DNA from: HT1-32 sp040219025
GTDB lineage: Bacteria > Pseudomonadota > Alphaproteobacteria > Rhodospirillales > HT1-32
Length of the DNA stretch: 64,000 nucleotides
Direction: 5' to 3'
NCBI GenBank assembly: GCA_040219025.1
Contig: JAVJTE010000020.1
Location: forward strand, 1 to 64,000
Under the pieces are notes generated by a model that was not told where the DNA came from, searched no databases, and saw only the letters and a program-made list of their open reading frames with translations. Positions 53,372-62,086 of the stretch are shown here, one piece after another. The translations under genes and the position numbers were made by a program. Each line of letters begins with the position of its first letter. Positions within the stretch are counted from its first letter, which is position 1.

Positions 53372-53400
53372 AATATGGCTCAAGATGGTTTCCTTTGCAA
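53372..53400 (-). promoter_or_regulatory. Promoter of tRNA-Gly
   Basis: On the minus strand TTGCAA, a 17-base spacer and CATATT are followed by a GC-rich discriminator (CCGCGCCC) and the tRNA 5' end 16 bases further. It is a typical stable-RNA promoter arrangement. Confidence 0.75.
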
Positions 53401-53509
53401 GCCGGTTTTGGCAGTTATTTTGACGCGCTGATAATGGCTGCCGGGCTTGCCCGCCACGGGCCACGGACCTAAGGTTCTGGCCTCGTTCGAGACTGCAGGA
53501 AATCAACAG

Positions 53510-54046
53510 ATGTCAGAAATTAACTGGACCCCGCCCGGGCCGGCCCCGACGACGCCTGACAGCCTGCTGGCACGGCTTGCGGCGCTGGGCATCGCAGTTG
53601 AAAACCATCAGCACCCGCCCCTGTTCACGGTTGAGGATTCCAAGGCCCTGCGCGGTGACCTGCCCGGCGGACATTGCAAGAACCTGTTCCTGAAGGACAA
53701 GAAACAGCAGCTCTGGCTGGTGGTTACGCTGGAGGACCGGCCCATCCGCATGAAGGCGCTGGAAGGCGTCATCGGCGCGGCGCGGCTCAGTTTCGGCAAG
53801 CCGGACCTGCTGTGGGAAGTTCTCGGCGTCATCCCCGGATCAGTCACGCCGTTTGCGCTGGTCAATGACACGGATCTGCGGGTTCGCCCGGTGATTGATG
53901 CCGGCATGCTGGAGCATAGTCCGCTGAATTATCATCCGCTGACCAACGACATGACAACGGCGATCCGGCCCGATGACCTGCTGGCCTTTATCCGGGCCTG
54001 CGGACATGCCCCGGTCATCGAGGACCTGTCAGGCTGTGGCGGGTGA
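53510..54046 (+). CDS. Prolyl-tRNA editing-domain protein (ProX/YbaK-like deacylase)
   Basis: A 178-residue free-standing trans-editing domain. It shows LLARLAALGIAVENHQHPPL at the N-terminus, GGHCKNLFLKDKKQQLWLVV with the substrate-binding Lys/Asn of the INS superfamily, and GVIPGSVTPFALVNDTDLRV with the GxxxP loop. Proteins of this type deacylate mischarged Ala-tRNA-Pro or related species. The start at 53510 has AGGAAA upstream. The region from 53447 is not needed. Confidence 0.9.
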   Translation: MSEINWTPPGPAPTTPDSLLARLAALGIAVENHQHPPLFTVEDSKALRGDLPGGHCKNLFLKDKKQQLWLVVTLEDRPIRMKALEGVIGAARLSFGKPDLLWEVLGVIPGSVTPFALVNDTDLRVRPVIDAGMLEHSPLNYHPLTNDMTTAIRPDDLLAFIRACGHAPVIEDLSGCGG

Positions 54047-54128
54047 AACCTGATTCCCGGGGAACGGAGCCTTGTTTCCGGCCCTCTGCAACTCTATCTC
54101 TGACCCAACATAAAAAGGTTGAAGACTT

Positions 54129-55085
54129 ATGACGGACATCTTGCTCAACGGCGACGGAACACCGGTAAACCCGACGGGAACAAAGGCCGGTGCAGCAGCC
54201 GGTGACATTATCACGGATTCTGACAGTGCCGGTTTCATGGCCGATGTCATCGAGGCTTCGAAGACCGTTCCGGTGATTGTCGATTTCTGGGCGACCTGGT
54301 GCGGTCCCTGCAAGACACTCGGCCCGACGCTGGAAAAGGCCGTGATGGCGGCAAAGGGCGCTGTCCGTCTGGTCAAGGTTGATGTCGACAAGTCGCCGGA
54401 AATCTCCCAGCAGCTGCGGATCCAGTCGATCCCGACGGTCTATGCCTTCTATCAGGGCCAGCCGGTTGACGGGTTTCAGGGCGCGGTGCCGGAAAGCGAA
54501 ATCAAGGCCTTCATCGACAAGCTGGTGACCCTCTCCGGCGGCCAGGCGCCGGGTGACGATCTGGCCGCCGCACTGGAGCAGGCTGGTCAGCTGCTGGCTG
54601 CCGGTGACGTTGAAAACGCCGTCGCCATCTATGCACAGATTGCAGAAGCCGAGCCGGAAAATGCCGAGGCCATCGGCGGGCTGGCACGGGCCTACCTCGC
54701 CATGGGTGAAGGCGCAGCAGCGAAGGAAATGATCAGCGGGCTGTCGGAAAGCCTGAAGCTTGCCGGCCCGATACAGGCGGCGCTTTCTGCCATTGAACTG
54801 GCCGAACAGTCTGAAGCTGCTGCCGGCAACCTTGCCGGGCTGAAAGCCGCCGTCGAGGCCAGCCCGCGTGATCATCAGGCATTGTATGATCTGGCGATGG
54901 GGCTCTATGCGGTGGGTGAAAACGAGGCGGCGGCAGATCATCTGCTGCGCAGCATCGAAATCGACCGCACCTGGAACGAGGAGGCGTCGCGCAAGCAGCT
55001 GGTCAAGCTGTTCGAGGCATTCGGCCCGATGGACCCTGTGACCATTGCAGCCCGTCGCCGGCTGTCCTCCATCCTGTTTTCGTAA
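54129..55085 (+). CDS. Thioredoxin-TPR co-chaperone CnoX-like (YbbN family)
   Basis: A 318-residue protein. Residues 30-135 form a thioredoxin domain with an intact WCGPC motif (VDFWATWCGPCKTLGP). Residues 150-318 hold TPR-like helices (GQLLAAGDVENAVAIYAQIA, ALYDLAMGLYAVGENEAAAD) ending in SSILF, as in CnoX/YbbN. E. coli CnoX is a redox-dependent holdase that passes clients to GroEL, while many relatives have SxxC or CxxC active sites. It is followed after 13 bases by the Lon-N protein gene. Confidence 0.93.
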   Translation: MTDILLNGDGTPVNPTGTKAGAAAGDIITDSDSAGFMADVIEASKTVPVIVDFWATWCGPCKTLGPTLEKAVMAAKGAVRLVKVDVDKSPEISQQLRIQSIPTVYAFYQGQPVDGFQGAVPESEIKAFIDKLVTLSGGQAPGDDLAAALEQAGQLLAAGDVENAVAIYAQIAEAEPENAEAIGGLARAYLAMGEGAAAKEMISGLSESLKLAGPIQAALSAIELAEQSEAAAGNLAGLKAAVEASPRDHQALYDLAMGLYAVGENEAAADHLLRSIEIDRTWNEEASRKQLVKLFEAFGPMDPVTIAARRRLSSILFS

Positions 55086-55098
55086 CCCGGGATTGTTC

Positions 55099-55770
55099 AT
55101 GACCCGTCCGGCCTTTCATCCCGATTTCGAGAAACTGCCACAGACCCTGCCGGTCTTTCCGCTGACCGGGGTTCTGTTGCTGCCGGGCGGGCAGTTACCG
55201 CTGAATATTTTCGAGCCGCGTTATCTGAATATGGTTCAGGATGCGCTGGGCGAGCCGCAGCGACTGATCGGGATGATCCAGCCGCGTGACGATAACGACG
55301 GCGGCGACAAGCCGGCGCTGCGGTCCATCGGCTGTGCCGGGCGGCTGTCAGCCTTTCAGGAAACCGATGACGGTCGCTACCTGATCAGCCTGACCGGCGT
55401 CATCCGGTTCCGGATCAGTGAGGAAATCGACACGCTGCGCGGCTATCGCCGGGTGGTGCCGGATTATACTCCCTTCCGGGATGACCTGCGGTGCTATGAC
55501 GGTTCCGCAGACTTCAACAAGGGACGTCTGATTGCGGCGCTGAAACCTTACTTCGACCTGAAGGGGATCGAGGCGGATATGGACAGCCTGAAATCCTGTG
55601 CCGACGAGACGCTGGTGACAACGCTGGCGATGTCCTGCCCGTTCTCGCCGACGGAACAGCAGGCGCTGCTGGAATATGATACGCTGGCGGAGCGGGCCGA
55701 CGCGCTGAGCGCCATGATGGAAATGGAAACGCTTGAGACTGGTGGCCCGCGTAGTACAACCCGTCAGTAA
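55099..55770 (+). CDS. LON N-terminal-domain protein
   Basis: A 223-residue soluble protein made of a Lon substrate-binding (PUA-like) domain without protease or ATPase parts: LPVFPLTGVLLLPGGQLPLN, IFEPRYLNMVQDALGEPQRL, and RYLISLTGVIRFRISEEIDT. This is a common alphaproteobacterial neighbour of cnoX. Exact function is unknown. It starts 13 bases after cnoX and is probably cotranscribed with it. Confidence 0.9.
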   Translation: MTRPAFHPDFEKLPQTLPVFPLTGVLLLPGGQLPLNIFEPRYLNMVQDALGEPQRLIGMIQPRDDNDGGDKPALRSIGCAGRLSAFQETDDGRYLISLTGVIRFRISEEIDTLRGYRRVVPDYTPFRDDLRCYDGSADFNKGRLIAALKPYFDLKGIEADMDSLKSCADETLVTTLAMSCPFSPTEQQALLEYDTLAERADALSAMMEMETLETGGPRSTTRQ

Positions 55771-55803
55771 CCTCCTGTCTTCCACGAGTTAAGGATATGC
55801 GCC

Positions 55804-56016
55804 ATGTCCACGGGTACAGCAAAAAGCGGGGTCGACCCGAAACTGCTCGAAATCCTGGTCTGCCCCGGCAGCCATGAGCCGCTGGATTATGATGCGGAAA
55901 AGGCCGAGCTGATTGCCCGCAAGACCGGCCTCGCCTTCCCGATCCGCGACGGCATCCCCATCATGCTGATCGACGAGGCGCGGGAACTGACCGACGCTGA
56001 ACGCGACAGGCGCTGA
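55804..56016 (+). CDS. Trm112-family small protein
   Basis: A 70-residue protein with the Trm112/YcaR core LLEILVCPGSHEPLDYD, then LIARKTGLAFPIRDGIPIML and IDEARELT. Only one Cys of the usual zinc set is kept, as in many bacterial members. Family members activate methyltransferases or are of unknown function. It starts 33 bases after the Lon-N gene and 6 bases before the DUF971 gene. Confidence 0.9.
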   Translation: MSTGTAKSGVDPKLLEILVCPGSHEPLDYDAEKAELIARKTGLAFPIRDGIPIMLIDEARELTDAERDRR

Positions 56017-56022
56017 CCGGCC

Positions 56023-56406
56023 ATGGGTGATTTTGACATCGACCGCAGCCCGTCTGAAATCCGGGTGAAGCGCGAAGAACGCTGTATCGAGATCGATTTT
56101 GAGGACGGCAAGAGCTTCCGTCTGCCCGCGGAGCTGCTGCGCGTCGAAAGCCCGTCGGCAGAAGTTCAGGGCCACGGGCCCTCGCAGAAAAAGATCATCG
56201 ACCAGCGCCGCCATGTCGGCATCATGAAGGTCGAGGCGGTCGGCCATTACGCGATCCGTATCACCTTCGACGACCTGCATGACACGGGTATCTACAGCTG
56301 GGATTACCTCTATCATCTCGGCGAGAACCAGACCGAAATCTGGCAGACCTATCTCGACAAGCTCGAAGAAAAAGGCCTCAGCCGCGACCCGAAACGCCGC
56401 CATTAG
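56023..56406 (+). CDS. DUF971 (GBBH-like N-terminal) protein
   Basis: A 127-residue protein of the DUF971 / gamma-butyrobetaine-hydroxylase-like N-terminal family, with SEIRVKREERCIEIDFEDGK, SFRLPAELLRVESPSAEVQG and AIRITFDDLHDTGIYSWDYL. Stand-alone members are often encoded near Trm112 and Lon-N genes in alphaproteobacteria. Function is unknown, and a link to iron-sulfur metabolism has been proposed for some members. Confidence 0.9.
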   Translation: MGDFDIDRSPSEIRVKREERCIEIDFEDGKSFRLPAELLRVESPSAEVQGHGPSQKKIIDQRRHVGIMKVEAVGHYAIRITFDDLHDTGIYSWDYLYHLGENQTEIWQTYLDKLEEKGLSRDPKRRH

Positions 56407-56471
56407 CGGTAAGGTTTGAAGAGGTTGTCCATCCGGGCACAACCCGGGAAGACAGCGATACGGTCCCTCTT

Positions 56472-56567
56472 CATCCTTCGAGACGCGCTTTCAGCGCTCC
56501 TCAGGATGAGGCAAATTCGATTTGCAGCCTCTTCCTGAGGAGGCGCGAAGCGCCGTCTCAAAGGATC
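56472..56567. repeat. Dispersed palindromic repeat, copy 1
   Basis: CATCCTTCGAGACGCGCTTT... at one end and ...GCGCCGTCTCAAAGGAT at the other form an imperfect long palindrome. An inner CCTCAGGATGAGGC and CTTCCTGAGGAGGC pair. The same CATCCTTCGAGAC / CTCAGGATGAGG words recur at 58058-58153. Together they flank chrA. This is a REP-like intergenic repeat of a type common in alphaproteobacteria. Confidence 0.8.
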
Positions 56568-56605
56568 GCAACAACAATCAGCCTTCAGAAATCAATCAAC
56601 CCCGA

Positions 56606-57922
56606 TCAGCCGCCCAGCCAGTAGCGCCAGGCGAGGCCGAGGCAGGCGGTCACGAACAGGGTGGTGATGATGCCCATATGCCGCACGAGGATCATGAAAC
56701 AGGCGACAAGGGCGATGGCCAGCATCGCCAGATCAATGCTGGCGAAGTCCGGAACCAGCAGTTTCAGCGGGCCTGCATCCAGCTCCCGCGTCTGCAGGAA
56801 AATTGCCTGAATGGAGAACCATACCGCAAGATTCAGGATCACCCCGACAACCGCCGCCGTCACCCCTTTCAGGGCGCCGGCAATACGACCGGCCTGTTGC
56901 AGGCGCTCGATATAGGGGGCACCGGCGAAGATCCACAGGAAGCAGGGCGCGAAGGTTGCCCAGAGGGCGATCAGCGCGCCGATTGCCCCCATCAGCGCCG
57001 GCGGCAGGCCCGGTGACCGGTAGGCCCCGAGATAGCCGACAAATTCAGTCACCAGAATCAGCGGCCCGGGTGTTGTCTCCGCCAGACCCAGCGCATCAAG
57101 CATCTCGCGCGCGCTCAGCCAGCCATAACCGTCCACGGCCTCCTGCGCCATATAGGCCAGCACCGCATAGGCACCCCCGAAAGTCACCATCGCCAGCTTG
57201 GAGAAGAACAGGCCGATCTGGCTGAAGACGTGATCACCCCCGAAGCTCAGCCATACCGCGACCAGCGGCAGCAGCCAGACCATCAGCCAGAGGCTGACCG
57301 TCCGTACCGTCGCCGCCGTCGATACCGGGGCCGGAGAAACGGCGTCTTCGCCACCCGTCGCGCCCGGTTTATGGACCAGCAGACCGGCCAGCGCCGCGAT
57401 CAGGATGATCAGCGGGAACGGCAGATCGAAAGCAAATATCGCAATGAAGGCGAAGGCCGCGATCAGCCAGTCAACGGAACGTTTCAGCGCCTTGCCGGCA
57501 ATCCTGAACAATGCGTGGAGGACAATCGCCAGCACCGCCCCCTTGATGCCGTAGAACACCGCCGCCGCGAAGCTGGTCTCGCCGTACGCCGCATAGATCC
57601 AGGCCAGCAGCCAGATCACCAGTCCGCCGGGAATGACGAACAGCAGCCCGGCGGTCAGGCCGCCGCGCAAACCATGAGTGAGCCAGCCGATATAGGTCGC
57701 CAGCTGCATCGCCTCCGGCCCCGGCAGCAACATGCAGAAATTCAGCGCATGCAGAAACCGGTTATCGGAAATCCACTTGCGGTCCTCGACGATCTCGCGA
57801 TGCATCAGCGCGATCTGGCCCGCCGGTCCGCCAAAGGACAGCAAGCCGATTTTCGCCCAGACGGCGAACATTTCTGCAAAGGAAGGGGGGGTGTTTTCAG
57901 TCGGTTTTTCAGCGTCAGCCAT
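56606..57922 (-). CDS. chrA: Chromate transporter ChrA (long-chain CHR family)
   Basis: A 438-residue membrane protein with two homologous halves, each with about six hydrophobic segments. The N-half motif is IGLLSFGGPAGQIALMHREI with LPGPEAMQLATYIGWL. The C-half counterpart is LAMVTFGGAYAVLAYMAQEA with LGLAETTPGPLILVTEFVGY. These FGG and PGP motifs are the CHR signatures. The family exports chromate or transports sulfate-like anions. It has no chrB or regulator next to it. Both sides carry copies of the same palindromic repeat. Confidence 0.93.
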   Translation of the reverse strand: MADAEKPTENTPPSFAEMFAVWAKIGLLSFGGPAGQIALMHREIVEDRKWISDNRFLHALNFCMLLPGPEAMQLATYIGWLTHGLRGGLTAGLLFVIPGGLVIWLLAWIYAAYGETSFAAAVFYGIKGAVLAIVLHALFRIAGKALKRSVDWLIAAFAFIAIFAFDLPFPLIILIAALAGLLVHKPGATGGEDAVSPAPVSTAATVRTVSLWLMVWLLPLVAVWLSFGGDHVFSQIGLFFSKLAMVTFGGAYAVLAYMAQEAVDGYGWLSAREMLDALGLAETTPGPLILVTEFVGYLGAYRSPGLPPALMGAIGALIALWATFAPCFLWIFAGAPYIERLQQAGRIAGALKGVTAAVVGVILNLAVWFSIQAIFLQTRELDAGPLKLLVPDFASIDLAMLAIALVACFMILVRHMGIITTLFVTACLGLAWRYWLGG

Positions 57923-58057
57923 GCCCAGTTACTCCCGGCGTTAACGGGCGGCGCTTGGGCAAATGCCTCCGGGGTGGCCGTTGACCCCGTTCCTATTAAT
58001 AGCCGGTTTCGGGGCTGGCAGGCAACCGGGGTTATTCTGGACTGTCGGCGCCGTCGT

Positions 58058-58153
58058 CATCCTTCGAGACAACACTTGCGTGCTTTCTCAGGATGAGGCT
58101 GGTTGAGAAAAAACCCTCATCCTGAGGAGCAGCGAAGCTGCGTCCCGAAGGAC
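58058..58153. repeat. Dispersed palindromic repeat, copy 2
   Basis: It begins CATCCTTCGAGACAACACTT, has CTCAGGATGAGG and CCTCATCCTGAGGAGC in the middle, and ends with GCTGCGTCCCGAAGGAC. The shared words and the inverted arms match copy 1 at 56472-56567. It lies 24 bases beyond the cyclophilin stop codon. Confidence 0.8.
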
Positions 58154-58176
58154 CGACAAGACACTCAGACTAATGA

Positions 58177-58668
58177 TCAGACGCCGGGGAAGGTGATCGA
58201 CTTGATCTGGTCACCCTGTTTCAGCGACATCATCACATCCATGCCGTCCGTCACCTGACCGAAGACCGTATGCACACCGTCGAGATGCGGCTGGGCTTCG
58301 AAGACCAGGAAGAACTGCGAGCCGCCGGTATCCTTGCCCGCATGGGCCATCGACAGCGAACCCTGCTGATGGTCGTGGTCGCTGGTGCCGGTTTCGCAGG
58401 CAATATTCCAGCCCGGGCCACCGGTTCCGGTCCCCTGCGGACAGCCGCCCTGTGCGACAAATCCCGGGATCACCCGGTGAAAGGTCAGGTCATTGTAGAA
58501 ACCGTCGGAACCCAGCACATACCAGTTCGCCACCGTGTTCGGGGCATCTGCCGGATAGAGCTCGATTTCGATGCGGCCCTTGTCGGTCTCCATGACACAG
58601 CTGGTCACCTTGGCCAGCGTCTCGGCCGGTACATCGTGGGTCTTCGTTTCCTTCTTACGGCCGAACAT
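58177..58668 (-). CDS. Cyclophilin-type peptidyl-prolyl isomerase
   Basis: A 163-residue cytoplasmic cyclophilin. NDLTFHRVIPGFVAQGGCPQ contains the catalytic Arg, and then come GTGTGGPGWNIACET, SLSMAHAGKDTGGSQFFLVF and LDGVHTVFGQVTDGMDVM. There is no signal peptide. I use the ATG at 58668 (MFGRKKETKTHDV) with GGAG upstream. An in-frame ATG at 58683 adds five residues. Its 5' end overlaps the 3' end of rppH by 14 bases. Confidence 0.93.
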   Translation of the reverse strand: MFGRKKETKTHDVPAETLAKVTSCVMETDKGRIEIELYPADAPNTVANWYVLGSDGFYNDLTFHRVIPGFVAQGGCPQGTGTGGPGWNIACETGTSDHDHQQGSLSMAHAGKDTGGSQFFLVFEAQPHLDGVHTVFGQVTDGMDVMMSLKQGDQIKSITFPGV

Positions 58669-59170
58669 GGGGCACGTCTCCATCTCTCAGGTTGAGCGCA
58701 GTCTGCGCAAAAGCATCCGCAACATGTCGATATATGTCGCGCTTGAAGGGTATGACTTCCTGAACCGCATCCTGCAAGTCCATCCAGCGCCATTCGGTGA
58801 ATTCCGGATGCGCGGTATTGATGTCGATATCGCTGTCCTGTCCGGTGAACAGCAGGCAGAACCAGCGCTGTTTCTGACCCCGGTAGCGGCCTTTCCAGAC
58901 CCGGTCGGCAAGATCGGCCGGCAGGTCGTAGCCGACCCAGTCAGCCATCTCCTGCAACAGCTCGGCGCGGGACGTCCCGGTTTCTTCCTCAAGTTCCCGG
59001 AATGCGGCTTCAAGCGGCGTCTCGCCTTTGTCGATACCGCCCTGTGGCATCTGCCAGTATCCGTCCGGATCATCGACCCGGCGGGCAACAAAGACCTGTC
59101 CGGTCCGGTTCATCAGGGTGATACCGACACAGGGACGATACGGGCGGTCAGCCAGGTCAGTTTTCGGCAT
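58655..59170 (-). CDS. rppH: RNA pyrophosphohydrolase RppH (Nudix)
   Basis: A 171-residue Nudix hydrolase. The Nudix box GGIDKGETPLEAAFRELEEE is complete (GX5EX7REUXEEXGU). It is preceded by YRPCVGITLMNRTGQVFVAR and followed by GQKQRWFCLLFTG, both typical of RppH/IalA. It removes pyrophosphate from mRNA 5' ends to start decay. It lies 11 bases downstream of the deacetylase-like gene. Confidence 0.95.
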   Translation of the reverse strand: MPKTDLADRPYRPCVGITLMNRTGQVFVARRVDDPDGYWQMPQGGIDKGETPLEAAFRELEEETGTSRAELLQEMADWVGYDLPADLADRVWKGRYRGQKQRWFCLLFTGQDSDIDINTAHPEFTEWRWMDLQDAVQEVIPFKRDIYRHVADAFAQTALNLRDGDVPHVRP

Positions 59171-59181
59171 TCGGGGAACCT

Positions 59182-60741
59182 TCAGAGGATTTTCTGTTTA
59201 TTGGCCAGAGCCGACAGCGGTACCACATCGATCCCGGCCTTGCGGGCCAGCGCAATCCAGTTATGCAGACGCTCGAAGGTCGAGGGATAGGGATGGCCGA
59301 CCGCCACCGCCACCCCGTTATTACGCACGATCTGTTCCAGCCGGGCTAGCTGGGCGTCGATTGCCCGGCGGCCGGGATCGCGGTCCAGAATGACATCGGC
59401 ACGGGCAACCGGGGTTCCCGCCTGAATCGCCATCGACGTGATCGACCGGCCCGCCTCGGCAGAGCCGTCGATCATCATCAGGCCCCGTTCCTTGATCGCC
59501 GCAACGATGGGCAGCAGCTTCTCCCGATTGGACATGAAACGCCCGCCGGTCAGCGTCGCGACACCGATATATCCGGTCGCAGCGGACAGGGTCGCCTCCA
59601 GCCGCTCCAGATTTTCCTTGTCCGGAACGCTGGTCAGCAGGGTGTTCGGACCGGGATCGTTGAGCGGGAAATTCTCCGGCTCCATCGGCAGGTCAATCAC
59701 CACCTCATGACCAATTTCGCGGGCCAGGGTAAGCCAGCGCGCCAGATCGCGTTCAGTCGAGGAAAAAGCCAGCGTCACCTCCGGTGGCAGGTTCCGGATC
59801 GCGGTTTCCGTCGCCAGCTTGTTGAGGCCGAGCTGGGCAATGACAATGGCGACCTTCGGCCGGCCGGTATCCGCCGTTGCCGGGCGGGCATAATGCTTCC
59901 AGACCTCACGTCCGTCCGAGGCGATACGCGGCAAATCACCCTGCGGTGCTTTTTCCGTCAGCGCCGGGTCAACCGGGGCCAGCGGGTCAGGGTCCGTGGT
60001 AAAGGCATTGAGATCCTCGAACCGGGGCGGGGTTTCCGGATAGACCTGATTGGCGGGCAGAATCGACGCGACGGCCACCGCCGCCTTCGGGGCCGCTTTC
60101 GGCACCGGCGGTTCGTCCCCGCCGGCTTTCGGTGGCGGAGCGACAAAGGTTTCGGCTTCCGGCTTGTCCACCGGCGGCGGTGTTTCAGCCGCAGGTGATG
60201 ACCTGGCCGGTTCCGCAATCGCCTGATCGCCGGTTTCCGCAGCGGCCATTTCAGGCTTCGGCGGGGCCAGCAACTGCGGCGCCGGGGCCTCCGCCTCGGG
60301 TATCTTTTCAGACCCGGTGACCGGTGCAGGGTCCGGCGTTGCGGTCGTGCTCCGTTCGCCGGGTCTGGGTTTTGGTGGCAGGCGCAGCTCGGCGCGGGGG
60401 CCGAAATGGATCGTCCCGTCCGGCATTTCCGTGGCAATGGTCTCGATCGGCTCTGATACGACAGCCGGCGCAGTCCCGGCATCCTGTTGCTTCGCACCCT
60501 CCGCCATCACCGCCGGTTCATCACCGCCGAACAGCATGGAAAGCCCGTAGGCACCGCCACCCAGCAGGACAAGACCGCCAAGGCCGATGGCAACGATATG
60601 CTTGCCCGCAAGTTTCCTGCGGGGAGCCTCACCGAGGCGGCCGGAAATCGCATCCGCCGCCCCGGGTGCCTGCGCTTTCTTACCCTTGCCCAGTCCCGGA
60701 AGCCGGAACTTCGGGAGGGACATGCCGGGCATCTTCACCAT
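59182..60741 (-). CDS. Divergent polysaccharide deacetylase family protein (YibQ/DUF610-like)
   Basis: A 519-residue protein with a cytoplasmic basic N-terminus, one membrane helix near residues 48-68 (IVAIGLGGLVLLGGGAYGL), and a Pro/Ala/Glu-rich linker to about residue 260. The C-terminal divergent deacetylase domain follows (KVAIVIAQLGLNKLATETAI, ALAFSSTERDLARWLTLARE, HEVVIDLPMEPENFPLNDPG). The domain is probably periplasmic and acts on the envelope. It lies between ctpA and rppH, a conserved alphaproteobacterial neighbourhood. Confidence 0.93.
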   Translation of the reverse strand: MVKMPGMSLPKFRLPGLGKGKKAQAPGAADAISGRLGEAPRRKLAGKHIVAIGLGGLVLLGGGAYGLSMLFGGDEPAVMAEGAKQQDAGTAPAVVSEPIETIATEMPDGTIHFGPRAELRLPPKPRPGERSTTATPDPAPVTGSEKIPEAEAPAPQLLAPPKPEMAAAETGDQAIAEPARSSPAAETPPPVDKPEAETFVAPPPKAGGDEPPVPKAAPKAAVAVASILPANQVYPETPPRFEDLNAFTTDPDPLAPVDPALTEKAPQGDLPRIASDGREVWKHYARPATADTGRPKVAIVIAQLGLNKLATETAIRNLPPEVTLAFSSTERDLARWLTLAREIGHEVVIDLPMEPENFPLNDPGPNTLLTSVPDKENLERLEATLSAATGYIGVATLTGGRFMSNREKLLPIVAAIKERGLMMIDGSAEAGRSITSMAIQAGTPVARADVILDRDPGRRAIDAQLARLEQIVRNNGVAVAVGHPYPSTFERLHNWIALARKAGIDVVPLSALANKQKIL

Positions 60742-60766
60742 GGTGCCGGTACCGGCCGGTCCGGTT

Positions 60767-62086
60767 TCAGTTCGCCGCCCGGCCGCCGAACAGGGCGATC
60801 CCGCGGATCAGGTCGATGGCCCGGGCCAGCTGATAGTCCGTTGACGGACCCGCCGCGCCCGGTGCGACCGGCTCATTGTCATTCGCCGGAACGGGCTCGG
60901 GCTGTTCGTCCGAGTCCTGATCATTGATCAGGCTGTTGCGCAGATCGGCTTCGCTGGTCCGCTGCGGCGCATTGATTTCTTCCAGACGAGCCTGGGTGAC
61001 CAGAATATCCGGATCAATGCCCTTGGCCTGAATCGACCGGCCCGACGGCGTGTAGTAGCGCGCCGTGGTCAGCCGGATGGCCCCATAGCCGGTCAGGGGA
61101 ATGATTGTCTGGACCGACCCCTTGCCGAAACTCTTGGTGCCCATGATGACACCCCGGCGATGGTCCTGCAGGGCACCGGCGACAATCTCCGAAGCCGAGG
61201 CCGAGCCACCATTGATCAGCACAACCACAGGCTTGCCATCAATCAGGTCACCCGGGCGGGCGTTGTAGCGGCTGCTCTGTTCATGATCGCGGGGGCGTGT
61301 GGAGACGATTTCGCCCTTCTCCAGAAAGGCATCGGAAACCGCAATCGCCTGATCCAGCAATCCGCCGGGATTGTTGCGCAGATCAAGCACATATCCGACG
61401 ATGTCATCGGTTGCCTGCTCCCTGATCCGCTGAATGGCTTTTTTCAGACCGGATTCGGTATTTTCCGTAAAGGAGGTAATGCGCAGATAGCCGACATTGC
61501 CGTCAACCCGCTGGCGGACCGACTCAACCTTGATGATCGCCCGGGTCAGGGTGACGTTGATCGGATCCGGCGTACCCTCGCGGCGGATCACCAGCCTGAT
61601 GTCACTGTCTACCGGGCCGCGCATCTTTTCGACGGCCTGATCCAGGGTCATGCCCATGATTGCCTCGCCATCCAGATGGGTGATGTAATCACCTGCCTTG
61701 ATCCCGGCGCGGAAAGCCGGGGTATCGTCAATCGGCGAGATCACCTTGACCAGCCCCTCCTCCATCGAGACCTGAATGCCCAGCCCGCCAAAGCGGCCGC
61801 GGGTCTGCACCTGCATGTCCTGAAAGTTCTTTGCATTAAGAAAGCTCGAATGCGGATCAAGCGAGGTCAGCATGCCGTTGACGGCAGCTTCCAGCAGCTC
61901 CTCATCCGAAACTTCGTCGACATAATCGGCGCGGATGCGCTCAAAGACATCGCCGAACATGTTCAGCAAACGGTAGGTCTCGTCGCTGTTGGTTTGCTGT
62001 GCCCGGGCCGCATTCTGCTGCAGCGCAAAGGGAGCGGCGACTGCCAGCGTTGTGATGACGAGAAAGGCGATGACGTACTTGCGCAT
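60767..62086 (-). CDS. ctpA: Carboxyl-terminal processing protease (S41)
   Basis: A 439-residue exported serine protease with an N-terminal signal (YVIAFLVITTLAVAAPFAL). A helical lead region precedes the PDZ domain (RGRFGGLGIQVSMEEGLVKV, AGIKAGDYITHLDGEAIMGM). The S41 catalytic domain has Ser in INGGSASASEIVAGALQD and Lys in IMGTKSFGKGSVQT. A Pro/Glu-rich tail follows the catalytic part. Its start overlaps the envC stop (TAATG), so it is translated with the peptidoglycan hydrolase activator. Confidence 0.96.
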   Translation of the reverse strand: MRKYVIAFLVITTLAVAAPFALQQNAARAQQTNSDETYRLLNMFGDVFERIRADYVDEVSDEELLEAAVNGMLTSLDPHSSFLNAKNFQDMQVQTRGRFGGLGIQVSMEEGLVKVISPIDDTPAFRAGIKAGDYITHLDGEAIMGMTLDQAVEKMRGPVDSDIRLVIRREGTPDPINVTLTRAIIKVESVRQRVDGNVGYLRITSFTENTESGLKKAIQRIREQATDDIVGYVLDLRNNPGGLLDQAIAVSDAFLEKGEIVSTRPRDHEQSSRYNARPGDLIDGKPVVVLINGGSASASEIVAGALQDHRRGVIMGTKSFGKGSVQTIIPLTGYGAIRLTTARYYTPSGRSIQAKGIDPDILVTQARLEEINAPQRTSEADLRNSLINDQDSDEQPEPVPANDNEPVAPGAAGPSTDYQLARAIDLIRGIALFGGRAAN

